Source: JAVBJV01 sp031555315 (GTDB lineage Bacteria; Pseudomonadota; Alphaproteobacteria; Acetobacterales; Acetobacteraceae). Taken from it: a DNA stretch of 64,000 nt. This document shows, piece by piece, positions 16,282-24,564 of this stretch (position 1 is its first letter; every line of letters starts with the position of its first letter). The position numbers and the translations under genes are program-made. The stretch is from positions 1-64,000 of the forward strand of contig JAVBUO010000003.1 in assembly GCA_031555315.1 (NCBI GenBank). The letters are read 5' to 3'. The notes beneath the pieces are model-generated. The model saw nothing but the letters and a program-made list of their open reading frames with translations, was not told where the DNA came from and ran no database searches.

Positions 16282-17091
16282 TCAGACCGGCGGGATGCTC
16301 ACGCCCTGGCGCAGCAGTTCGGCCCATGCGTCCTCGGCATCGTCGACGATCGAAAACAGTTTCAGGTCCTCGGGGCTGATCACGCCTTCCTCGACCATCA
16401 GCTCGAAATTGATCAGCCGCGTCCAGTAATCGCGCCCGAACAGCAGCACCGGCGCATGCGGCGCCTTGTTGGTCTGCTGCAGGGTCAGAATCTCGAACAG
16501 CTCGTCCAGCGTGCCGAACCCGCCCGGAAACACCACCAGCGCCGCGGCGCGCATCGCCAGATGCATCTTGCGCATCGCGAAGTAGTGGAAACGGAAAGTC
16601 AGATCCGGCGTCGACCAGGGGTTGGGAATCTGCTCGTGCGGCAGGGTGATGTTGAACCCGATCGACGGCGCCCCCGCATCGGCCGCGCCGCGGTTGGCAG
16701 CCTCCATGATGCCGGGCCCGCCGCCGGTGGCGATCACGTTGTCGCGCATGCCATCGGTGGTGCGCAGCGCGCCGCCGCGTTCGCTGACGATGCGCCCGAA
16801 CACGCGGGCCGCCTGATACCAGGCCGACTGGCGCACGTCCCGTTCCGCCAGCGCACGCGCCTCGGGCGTCTTTGCCGCCGCCAGCTGTGCCGCCGCCGCC
16901 TCGGGCGAGAGGATGCGCGCCGAACCGAACACGATCACCGTCGACCGCACGCCCCAGTCGCGCAGCAACAGTTCGGCCTTGCTGTACTCCAGCGCGAAGC
17001 GCATGCCGCGCATTTCGTCGCGCAGCAGAAAACCTGTGTCCTCCACCGGCAGAAGATAGGCGGCGGAACGGGGCGGGGCGGCGTTGTCCAT
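16282..17091 (-). CDS. TIGR00730/LOG family Rossmann-fold protein
   Basis: A ~269-residue protein of the LOG / 'lysine decarboxylase-like' family. Members hydrolyse nucleoside 5'-monophosphates to free base and ribose 5-phosphate. The signature PGGFGTLDELFE is intact, and VIATGGGPGIMEAANRGAAD and the conserved RKMHLAMRA are present. The longer N-terminal region (to residue ~60) is typical of the larger proteobacterial subgroup. Start at 17091 is preferred; ATG 17103 is possible. Convergent with the DUF3126 gene, with an 18-base gap. Confidence 0.85.
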   Translation of the reverse strand: MDNAAPPRSAAYLLPVEDTGFLLRDEMRGMRFALEYSKAELLLRDWGVRSTVIVFGSARILSPEAAAAQLAAAKTPEARALAERDVRQSAWYQAARVFGRIVSERGGALRTTDGMRDNVIATGGGPGIMEAANRGAADAGAPSIGFNITLPHEQIPNPWSTPDLTFRFHYFAMRKMHLAMRAAALVVFPGGFGTLDELFEILTLQQTNKAPHAPVLLFGRDYWTRLINFELMVEEGVISPEDLKLFSIVDDAEDAWAELLRQGVSIPPV

Positions 17092-17201
17092 GTGCAGTTC
17101 CATCCATCAACACGTCAAAATACGGGCCGGAACCCGCACCGCGCGACGATATCACACCCTGCCGGATAAAGCGTTAACCCGGCGCAACCGTCATCGGCCG
17201 A

Positions 17202-18974
17202 TCACCGCCGCGCCGGACAGCTGTCGTCATAAAAGCCGAGCTGCAACGGCACACCGGCAACGGCAAGATGCGGGTGTTCAAGCGGCGCGGGTCGCACATC
17301 GCCGGCCAACATTGCCGCGCGCAGGCCGGGGCACCCCGCATTCTCGACATGCGCCACACCGCGCCATGCGTTCGTCCCGCCCTGGGTAAACAGCAGCGCG
17401 TCCGACTCGGATATCAACAGAATGCCCGACACGCCATTCCGCTCACGTTCCAGAACGACCGCATGGCAGGAAGCCCCTTCGGCAAAGCATGAAGACAGTA
17501 TCTCCCTGGGGAGCCAGTCGGACTGGCGCGCCGGCTCCTGGCGCAGGAAACTTTCCGCCAGCACCGCATCCACCGGCACCACGGTGATGTTCCGGGCCCG
17601 CTGTTCGGGCGCTAACAGTTCCGGACCACGCCTGCGGCTATAGTTTGTCGCTCTTGCCGCAGAGGCCGCCCGGCGCGCAATTTCAGCCGCCTGCGGCCCT
17701 TCGGGCGATGCGATCAGCTGCTGCAGCGCCTCTCGGCCATACCGGCCCGACTCATGCGCGAGATAGCGGAAATCGAAATCTGGCGGGATCGACGGGCTGG
17801 CGCGCAGCCAGGCGATCTGGCTGTTCACCGAAAGCCGGGCCGGGCTGAGCAACGGCGTGTTCAACGCCAGCAGCACGGCGGCCGTTGCGAACGCTACGCC
17901 GATATTGGTGTGCTCCAACTGTTTCATCCGCAGGCCCGAACGCAGCACGGCCAGCAGATAGCCGATCGCATAACCGGCCGCGATACCGATGACGGAAGCT
18001 GCCAGCACGCGCCCCCCAGTCCAGCCATATTGAGACACGCGTGTGAACAGCGCATGCCCGAACAGCGCCACCAGCGGCATGAGCAGCACCGCGCCAGCGG
18101 CAGATGCACAACGCGGCACCAGCGGTGCACGATCGTCTTCGCGCCCGTCGCGATACGCCGCGTTGATCAGCACGATCAGTGAGGCGATGAGCAGCGTCGC
18201 GCCGGTCAGCATGGTTGTCGCGATCCACTGCGTCTGCCACAGGGTCTCCAGCCCGTTGACGGCCAGCACGATCAGAAACCCCGCCGCCAGCACCACCAGC
18301 GGCGGCAGAAACCACGACATCACCGCCAGCGAGCGTGCGGCACGGGTCAGTTCATCGGACAGATCGGCGACGTACAGCGCACAGGCGAACGCGGTGGCGG
18401 TGACCGGAAGCCAGAAATACGGCGCGACGATCAGATGAAGCAGCAGATCGCTGCCCGCGCTTCTGAACAGCATCGCCCCCAGCGCCAGCATCGCCCAGAA
18501 CACGCCGGTCAGAAACGCCGCCAGCATCAGGGTCAGAGCGTGCCGCCATGCCGCATCGAAACACGCCGGATAGAAAGCACCGCCCTGCGTGCGCCTGGTC
18601 TGCCAGGCAACCAGCAACGACTGGCCGATCAGCAAGACCACCATCAGTTCCGAGATCACGCCAAGCACCTCGGACCTCAGATCGCTCATCCCGGTATAGG
18701 CGGCATTCAGTCCGGCGCCGCCGCAGATCAGCGCGACCGTAACCGCCCAGCCCGCCAATGCCACCGGCCGCAACCGCCCGAGGCCGAGGTTGAACGTCAC
18801 CGGCACAAAAAACAGCATCAATGCCAGCGGCACGACGATGAACGGGTTATCCCCGCCAAAGGCCGCACTGGTTTGCATCAACCCATAAAATGCCGGCCAC
18901 AACGCCGCCAGAGCCAGGCCCTGCAACAGGCCGATGGCGATATGGATTATGCCGATGCGCATGTTCGAAATCAT
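17202..18974 (-). CDS. DUF4153 membrane protein, paralogue 1
   Basis: A 590-residue polytopic protein with ~11 hydrophobic segments over residues 1-385 and a soluble C-terminal part of ~200 residues. DUF4153 hallmarks are IGLLQGLALAALWP at the start, PACFDAAWRHALTL, RVSQYGWTGGRVLAA and LSPARLSVNSQIAWL, followed by SGRYGREALQQL. ATG 18974 has GAGG upstream and overlaps the previous gene's stop as ATGA, so the two are one operon. Function of the family is unknown. Three copies lie side by side here. Confidence 0.8.
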   Translation of the reverse strand: MISNMRIGIIHIAIGLLQGLALAALWPAFYGLMQTSAAFGGDNPFIVVPLALMLFFVPVTFNLGLGRLRPVALAGWAVTVALICGGAGLNAAYTGMSDLRSEVLGVISELMVVLLIGQSLLVAWQTRRTQGGAFYPACFDAAWRHALTLMLAAFLTGVFWAMLALGAMLFRSAGSDLLLHLIVAPYFWLPVTATAFACALYVADLSDELTRAARSLAVMSWFLPPLVVLAAGFLIVLAVNGLETLWQTQWIATTMLTGATLLIASLIVLINAAYRDGREDDRAPLVPRCASAAGAVLLMPLVALFGHALFTRVSQYGWTGGRVLAASVIGIAAGYAIGYLLAVLRSGLRMKQLEHTNIGVAFATAAVLLALNTPLLSPARLSVNSQIAWLRASPSIPPDFDFRYLAHESGRYGREALQQLIASPEGPQAAEIARRAASAARATNYSRRRGPELLAPEQRARNITVVPVDAVLAESFLRQEPARQSDWLPREILSSCFAEGASCHAVVLERERNGVSGILLISESDALLFTQGGTNAWRGVAHVENAGCPGLRAAMLAGDVRPAPLEHPHLAVAGVPLQLGFYDDSCPARR

Positions 18975-20704
18975 CGGCAGTCCTCGGCGCGCCACAGCCG
19001 CAACCGCACGCCCGCCGCGGCGGCGTCCGGAAAAAGCGGCGGCGCGGGCTGACCCGGTCCGCCAGCCAGTATCGTGCGCACGCCCGGACATTGCGAATCC
19101 ATCACGTTTTCGCCGCCATACCATATTCCTGCGTCATCCTGCATGAACAGAGTAGCGAACCGCCGCGAGATCAGCAGAATACCCTGCCTGCCGTGCTGTT
19201 CGTGGTTCAGAACCACCGCAAGACAGGCATCGAGTTCCGTCGTGAAGCAGTCGCGCAACAGTCCGCGAACATACCAGCTGGCTTGGTCCCGCAGTTGAAG
19301 TTGCAGTTGCAGAAAATCGCCGGGCAGAGCCGCACCGTCCGCAGACACCACCGTGATGTTGTGCGCCCGCCGTTCGGGGGGCAGCAGAACACCCGCCGCA
19401 TTGCGCGCCAGCCGGTCGCGTGTCGCATCTGTCCACGCCCATTGCGCGCGCTGCGCAATCTCGCCCGCATCCGGCCCGAAGCTGTACCGCGCCAGAAGCT
19501 GCAGTTCGTCTCTGCCGTAACGGCCCACCCCCTGGCCCATATACCGGTACCAGCCATCACTCTGATCGGGCTGCACCCGCCCCAGATGAAACCGCGCCAC
19601 CTGCAAACCCGCCGAGATCCGCGCCGGGTCGAACACCGGCGTGTTCAGCGCCAGCAGGACGGCCATGGTCACAAAAGCGCCGCCGATATTGACCCGCCCC
19701 AGCACCTTCGCATGCAGCCCGCACCGCCGCACAGCGAACAGATAACCCACCGCATAGACCGCGACGATACCCGTAATGGCCACGGCATACACATGCTCGA
19801 TCATCCACGGCTGGTGAACGGAGGGATGACGCAGGCGCAGCAGCGGCAACGTAAAACCGGCCGCCAGCGCCAGAGCCGCCAGCAGCAGAACCGCAACGAA
19901 ACCGGCACTGCGCAAACGACGATCGGCGCCTTCGCGATACACCAAGTTGATCAGCATGATGAGCAGCACCGCCAGCATCAGCAGCGCCGGTGTCAGCAGG
20001 CGCGCGCCTTCTTGCCAGACGGGCACCAGCAGAATGAGCGCCAGGACCGACAACGCCCCCAGCAGCAGACCGCGCACCTTGCGGGTCAGCTCCTCGTATG
20101 TATCGACGACGTGCAGCCCGACGGCAAACACTACGGTGGTGACGCAAGCGTAGAAGTAATGTTCATCGGGCAGCAGCGAAACGAGATGACTGCCCTTGTT
20201 TCCGGCCAGTTCGTCGGCCAGCCCCAGTACCAGCCAGAAAACCCAGACCAGCCCGGTAGCGAACGTCAGGGCCAGCACGTGCCGCCACGTTGCATCGAAA
20301 CATGTTGGGTAAAAGGCGCCGCCCGGCGTGCGCGCCGTATCCCAGGCAACCAGCAGCGACTGGCCGGCCAGCACCACCACCAGCAAGGCCGGCCAGGTCA
20401 GAAGGCTCTCCAGGGCAAGATATTCCTTCTCGCCATAGGCGATGTTCAACCCCGCGCCGGCACTGATGAACGCAACGGCGCCAGCCCAGACCGCCAGCAG
20501 CGGCCAGCGCAACCGCCCGAGCGCCAGACTGACCGCCACGGGCGCAAAGAGCAGAGCGAACACCAGTGGCACGACGACGCGAAAAGCTTCCCAGGTGATG
20601 CTCGGCGGGCGCATGCCGCCCAGCGCCTGGTATGCCGGCCACAGCGCCGCCAATGCGATGCCCTGTAACAGACCGATCCCGATCCGGATGATGCCGATGC
20701 GCAT
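18971..20704 (-). CDS. DUF4153 membrane protein, paralogue 2
   Basis: A 577-residue polytopic membrane protein of the same family. It shares IGIGLLQGIALAALWPAYQA, PTCFDATWRHVLALT, DPARISAGLQVARFHLGRV and YGRDELQLLARY with its neighbours, but the RVxQYGW motif of the other two is replaced (HPSVHQPWMIEHVYAVAI), so it is the most diverged. ATG 20704 is chosen over 20794 because the latter adds a non-conserved hydrophilic stretch. Two cysteines near the C terminus (SQCPGV and AEDCR) recur in all three paralogues and may form a disulphide outside the membrane (inference). Confidence 0.78.
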   Translation of the reverse strand: MRIGIIRIGIGLLQGIALAALWPAYQALGGMRPPSITWEAFRVVVPLVFALLFAPVAVSLALGRLRWPLLAVWAGAVAFISAGAGLNIAYGEKEYLALESLLTWPALLVVVLAGQSLLVAWDTARTPGGAFYPTCFDATWRHVLALTFATGLVWVFWLVLGLADELAGNKGSHLVSLLPDEHYFYACVTTVVFAVGLHVVDTYEELTRKVRGLLLGALSVLALILLVPVWQEGARLLTPALLMLAVLLIMLINLVYREGADRRLRSAGFVAVLLLAALALAAGFTLPLLRLRHPSVHQPWMIEHVYAVAITGIVAVYAVGYLFAVRRCGLHAKVLGRVNIGGAFVTMAVLLALNTPVFDPARISAGLQVARFHLGRVQPDQSDGWYRYMGQGVGRYGRDELQLLARYSFGPDAGEIAQRAQWAWTDATRDRLARNAAGVLLPPERRAHNITVVSADGAALPGDFLQLQLQLRDQASWYVRGLLRDCFTTELDACLAVVLNHEQHGRQGILLISRRFATLFMQDDAGIWYGGENVMDSQCPGVRTILAGGPGQPAPPLFPDAAAAGVRLRLWRAEDCR

Positions 20705-20806
20705 GAAGCGATCTTTCCGTCTGACTGCGCCTTCGCGGTTATGACGACCGGACAATTCGTGCCGCCCGGCCATTCCCGGCTGTCCCTGTGTCACCTTGCC
20801 CTTGTG

Positions 20807-22570
20807 TCACCGGCATCCGGTAAAAACCTCGAACTCCAACTGCCTGCCTGCCGCCATAAGATTGGGATATTGCAACACCCCGGGCCGCACGTTGCCGGCA
20901 ATCAGCGCGTCATAGACATTTGCGCAATATACAGTCGGCGTACGCGCCACGCCGCGCCATTCACCCGTATCGTCCCGGGTAAACAGCACTGCATTCCTTG
21001 TGGGTATCAGCAGCACGCCCGACACGCCGTACTGGTCGCGGTCGAGAATGATCGCATGACAGCGCCCCCCTTCGGAGAAACACGTGCGCAGCGCGTCTTT
21101 GATGAACCAGACGGGCTGCGCGTCCGGATTCATCCGCACAAAACCGTCCGGCAGTGTGCCGCCCTCGGGCACCACCACCGTGATGTTACCCGCGCGCTGT
21201 TCCTCCGGCAGCAGAACGGCCGGCACATGTGTGTGGTTTCTGTGCGTGGTTGCCGCTGCCGCTGCCGTTGCCGCGTTCCTCGCCAGGCGCACGATATCGG
21301 CATTTCCGGACGTGGCGATCAGTTGCTGCAATGCTTCCCTGCCATACCGGCCCGAATCACTGGTCAGGTAGCCAAAACTGAAACGATCCGGTTCGACCCC
21401 GCCCGCATGCAGGCGCGCCACCTGACTGTTCACCGACAGCCGCACCGGATCGGCGAACGGCGTGTTCAGCACCAGCAGCACACCGGTCACGGCAAGCGAC
21501 ACGACGATATTGGCGCGTTCCAGCAGCTTCATGCGCAGACCGGAAGTCAGCACGCTGAGCAGATAGCCGACCGCATAACAGGCAGCGATCCCGGTGATGA
21601 CCGACGTCAGCACGCGCTGTTCCGTCCAGCCGTACTGGCGCACGCGCAGAAACAGCGCATAGCCCGCCAGCGCCACCAGCGGCACCAGCAGCACCGCACC
21701 AACCGCGGCGGCGCACCGCAGCACCAATGCCGCGCGATTGTCCGTTTGCCCGTCGCGATACACCGTGTTGATCAGCGCAATGAACAGCGCCGCGCCCAGC
21801 AGCATCGCCGTGGCGGCCCAGCGAGTCCGCCACAACGTGTCCACCCCGTTGATCGCCAGCAGCACCAGGAACCCCGCCACCAGCACCACCAGCAGCGGCA
21901 GCAACCACGACAGCAGCACCAGCGCCAGCGTGCGCGCGCCGCGCGTCAGCCCATCGCGCACATCGGTGATGTGCAGCGCGCAGGCGAAGACGGTGGTGGT
22001 CGCCGGAATCCAGAAATAAGGCTCGCGGATCAGAACCGACAGAAGTCTGCTGCCGGCGCTTTCAAACAGTTCCTTGCCCAGCATCAGCACCAGCCAGAAC
22101 ACACCGGTCAGCAGGCCGGACAGCACCAGAACCAGCCCGTGCCGCCACGCCGCATCGAAACACGCCCGATAATACCCGCCCTCCTGTGCACGGCTTTCCT
22201 GCCGCGCTGCCAGCAGTGACTGGCCGATCAGCAGGAGCGTCGACAGTTCCAGCGTTGCGCGGGCCATCTCTGCTGTGAAATCGCGCATTTCGGCATAGGC
22301 GATGTTCAACCCCACACCGGCGCAGATCGCAGCGGCGGCAACCGTCCAGACGACCAGCATCACCGGTCGCAACCGCCCCAACCCGGCGTTGAACGCGACC
22401 GGCGCGAAAAACAGCGCCAGTATCAGCGGCACGGCGATATGGCGGGCATCCCAGTCGAAATTCTGACCATATCTCGACAAGGCATTGAACGTCGGCCACA
22501 GCGCCGCCAGCGTCAGCCCCTGCAGCATCCCAACCCCGATCCGGGCGATACCGGTCCACATAAAATTCAA
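20807..22570 (-). CDS. DUF4153 membrane protein, paralogue 3
   Basis: A 587-residue polytopic protein and the first of the three paralogues in transcription order. Conserved blocks are VGMLQGLTLAALWPTFNALS, RACFDAAWRHGLVLVL, RVRQYGWTEQRVLT, ADPVRLSVNSQVARLHAGGV and YGREALQQLI. The soluble C-terminal region contains VLLPEEQRAGNITVVVPEGG and GVSGVLLIPTRNAVLF, equivalents of which are found in the other two. The upstream region is AT-rich and probably holds the promoter. Role unknown. Confidence 0.8.
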   Translation of the reverse strand: MNFMWTGIARIGVGMLQGLTLAALWPTFNALSRYGQNFDWDARHIAVPLILALFFAPVAFNAGLGRLRPVMLVVWTVAAAAICAGVGLNIAYAEMRDFTAEMARATLELSTLLLIGQSLLAARQESRAQEGGYYRACFDAAWRHGLVLVLSGLLTGVFWLVLMLGKELFESAGSRLLSVLIREPYFWIPATTTVFACALHITDVRDGLTRGARTLALVLLSWLLPLLVVLVAGFLVLLAINGVDTLWRTRWAATAMLLGAALFIALINTVYRDGQTDNRAALVLRCAAAVGAVLLVPLVALAGYALFLRVRQYGWTEQRVLTSVITGIAACYAVGYLLSVLTSGLRMKLLERANIVVSLAVTGVLLVLNTPFADPVRLSVNSQVARLHAGGVEPDRFSFGYLTSDSGRYGREALQQLIATSGNADIVRLARNAATAAAAATTHRNHTHVPAVLLPEEQRAGNITVVVPEGGTLPDGFVRMNPDAQPVWFIKDALRTCFSEGGRCHAIILDRDQYGVSGVLLIPTRNAVLFTRDDTGEWRGVARTPTVYCANVYDALIAGNVRPGVLQYPNLMAAGRQLEFEVFTGCR

Positions 22571-22631
22571 CCCTACCTAAAAATGACCATTTCTTTATAT
22601 ATCCATTATGAACTGCGTTCAATCCCCAATG

Positions 22632-22674
22632 GATAAAAACCCCGCCGCTTTCACTGGAATGCGGAAACGGCGGG
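22632..22674 (-). terminator. Rho-independent terminator after peptide-binding gene
   Basis: On the minus strand a 7-bp stem (CCCGCCG 22674-22668 with CGGCGGG 22647-22641) is followed by GTTTTTATCC. It lies ~30 bases past the stop of the binding-protein gene. Confidence 0.6.
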
Positions 22675-22704
22675 CAGGATCGTTACGCCGTATCGTTACA
22701 CCGT

Positions 22705-24276
22705 CTATTGGCGCCGGATGTTCCAGAACACCGGAATACCGGATTCGATCACGCCCCGCAGATCGCGCCGATAGGCCAGCGGCTGGCTGTACTGCCCCAG
22801 CATCACCGCCGGTGTGTTCTCGTACGCAACCCGCTGGATATCGGCGGCGATGCGCCGGCGCTCGTCCTGGCTGTTCGCCTGCGCGAACTGCGTGAACAGC
22901 GGCGTCATCCGCTCGTCGCACGTCCAGCCCAGATAATCCTGGCAGTTGTTCACCACATAGAAATGCGTGAGCGGGTTGGCGATGTCGAACCCCTGTACCG
23001 GCACGCTGAACATGCTCCACCCTTCGCGACGCGCGCGACGCGCGATCACCGTGCCCCAATCGGTCGTCTGCAGATCGACGTTGAAGCCGACTTCACGCAG
23101 CGTATGTGCGACGACATCGCCGCCGGCGCGCGCCGCATCCAGATCGGTCGCCTGCAGGATCACCACCGGCTCGCCGTTGTAGCGCGTGCGCTTCAATGCC
23201 GCGCGCGCCGCGGCGATCGACGGATTGCGGCTGATCTCGGCCCCCGCGTCGTTTTCGTACGGTGTGCCGCACATCCAGAACGACGGACAATACGCCAGCG
23301 CCAGATCACCCGTCGCGCCCATCGCGGCGGGCGTGGCGCTCTGATCGATCGCCATCCACAGCACCCGCCGCACCTCGGGGTCGGTGAACGGGCCCGACGC
23401 ATGGTTCAGCCGCATATAGGCCGCCCACATGTTCGGCCCGGTCAGCGGCACCACGCGCACGTTCTCGTCGTGTTGCAGCAGCGGCACCAGATCCAGCGCC
23501 GGCAGTTCGATGAAATCCACCTCGCCGGCCTGCAACGCGCTGACCGCCGTGGCCGAATCGGCAATCGTCTTCAGGACCACGCGCTCCACATGCACCACCT
23601 TGCCGCCGGCCAGAAAATCGGCCGGTTCGTTGCGCGGCACATAAGCGGGGTTGCGGTCCAGCACCACACGATCCCCCGGCACCCACAGGTCGCGGCGGAA
23701 AATGAACGGGCCGGACCCCACCACCTCGGTCACCTGTTCGCTGCCCGGCGTACGCGCCAGGCGTTCGGGCATGATCGCCGGCACGAAGGACGACGGTTTG
23801 CCCAGCGCATCCAGCACCAGACCGAACGGGCGCGACAGCGTCAGCCGAAAGGTCCGCGCATCGATCGCTTCCAGCGATTCCGTCGCCGCGATCAATTGCC
23901 GCCCCAACCCGTCGCGCGGGCCCCAGCGGCGGATCGAGGCAACACAGTCCGCCGCCGTCACCGGCGTGCCGTCGTGGAATTTCAACCCGTCGCGCAATGT
24001 GAAGGTCCAGGTCAACCGGTCGTCGGACACCGTCCAGGTATCGACCATCTGCGGCCTGATCTCGCCCGCAGCATTCATTGCGAACAATGTGTCGTAAACC
24101 ATATAGGCAAAATTGCGGGTGATATAGACGGCGGTGAAATGCGGATCGAGGATCTTCACTTCTGCCTGCAGCACCGCGGTGATCTGGTTCGGCGCGTTCT
24201 GCGCCTGCGCCGCGCCACCCAGTGTAAGGACGCACATTCCAACATACGCCGCGCGGCGCAACAGCTTCCCGATCAT
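22705..24276 (-). CDS. Peptide/nickel-type ABC transporter substrate-binding protein (family 5)
   Basis: A 523-residue periplasmic protein with signal peptide (RRAAYVGMCVLTLGGAAQA before QNAPNQI). Family SBP_bac_5 features are YDTLFAMNAAGEIRPQMVDT with WTVSDDRLTWTFTLRDGLKF, then HDGTPVTAADCVASIRRW, and a C-terminal DYLGWTCDERMTPLFTQF. Proteins of this family deliver oligopeptides, dipeptides or similar ligands to Dpp/Opp permeases. No permease or ATPase gene is adjacent, so it is an orphan receptor. Preceding and following genes are unrelated. Confidence 0.85.
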   Translation of the reverse strand: MIGKLLRRAAYVGMCVLTLGGAAQAQNAPNQITAVLQAEVKILDPHFTAVYITRNFAYMVYDTLFAMNAAGEIRPQMVDTWTVSDDRLTWTFTLRDGLKFHDGTPVTAADCVASIRRWGPRDGLGRQLIAATESLEAIDARTFRLTLSRPFGLVLDALGKPSSFVPAIMPERLARTPGSEQVTEVVGSGPFIFRRDLWVPGDRVVLDRNPAYVPRNEPADFLAGGKVVHVERVVLKTIADSATAVSALQAGEVDFIELPALDLVPLLQHDENVRVVPLTGPNMWAAYMRLNHASGPFTDPEVRRVLWMAIDQSATPAAMGATGDLALAYCPSFWMCGTPYENDAGAEISRNPSIAAARAALKRTRYNGEPVVILQATDLDAARAGGDVVAHTLREVGFNVDLQTTDWGTVIARRARREGWSMFSVPVQGFDIANPLTHFYVVNNCQDYLGWTCDERMTPLFTQFAQANSQDERRRIAADIQRVAYENTPAVMLGQYSQPLAYRRDLRGVIESGIPVFWNIRRQ

Positions 24277-24564
24277 TCCTGATTTCCTCTGTTCTTATTC
24301 TTGCCAACGGATCATGGGCGGAAAAGAACGTCAACGCAACGACCTGTGGGCACTCTTCTTTCCTGTCGCGCCGGGAATGCGCGCGTATACTTTTTCACTA
24401 CCGGTTTCACCTCTGACCACGCCCGGTGCTCTCCGGGCCGATCGTCCGGCCGGTGGCGGTTTTCCGTTCGATGCCGGCCGGTCCTGCAGACCGATGCCGC
24501 ATCCGCCGTGCCGCCGGCAGCTTCCCGGGCTTGCATTCCGCCCTGAGTCTGACCTAACTCCGCC
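24277..24564. other. Divergent intergenic region
   Basis: A 288-base gap between divergent genes must hold promoters for the peptide-binding gene (minus) and the helicase operon (plus). No strong -35/-10 pair, hairpin or RNA gene was recognised. Confidence 0.3.
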
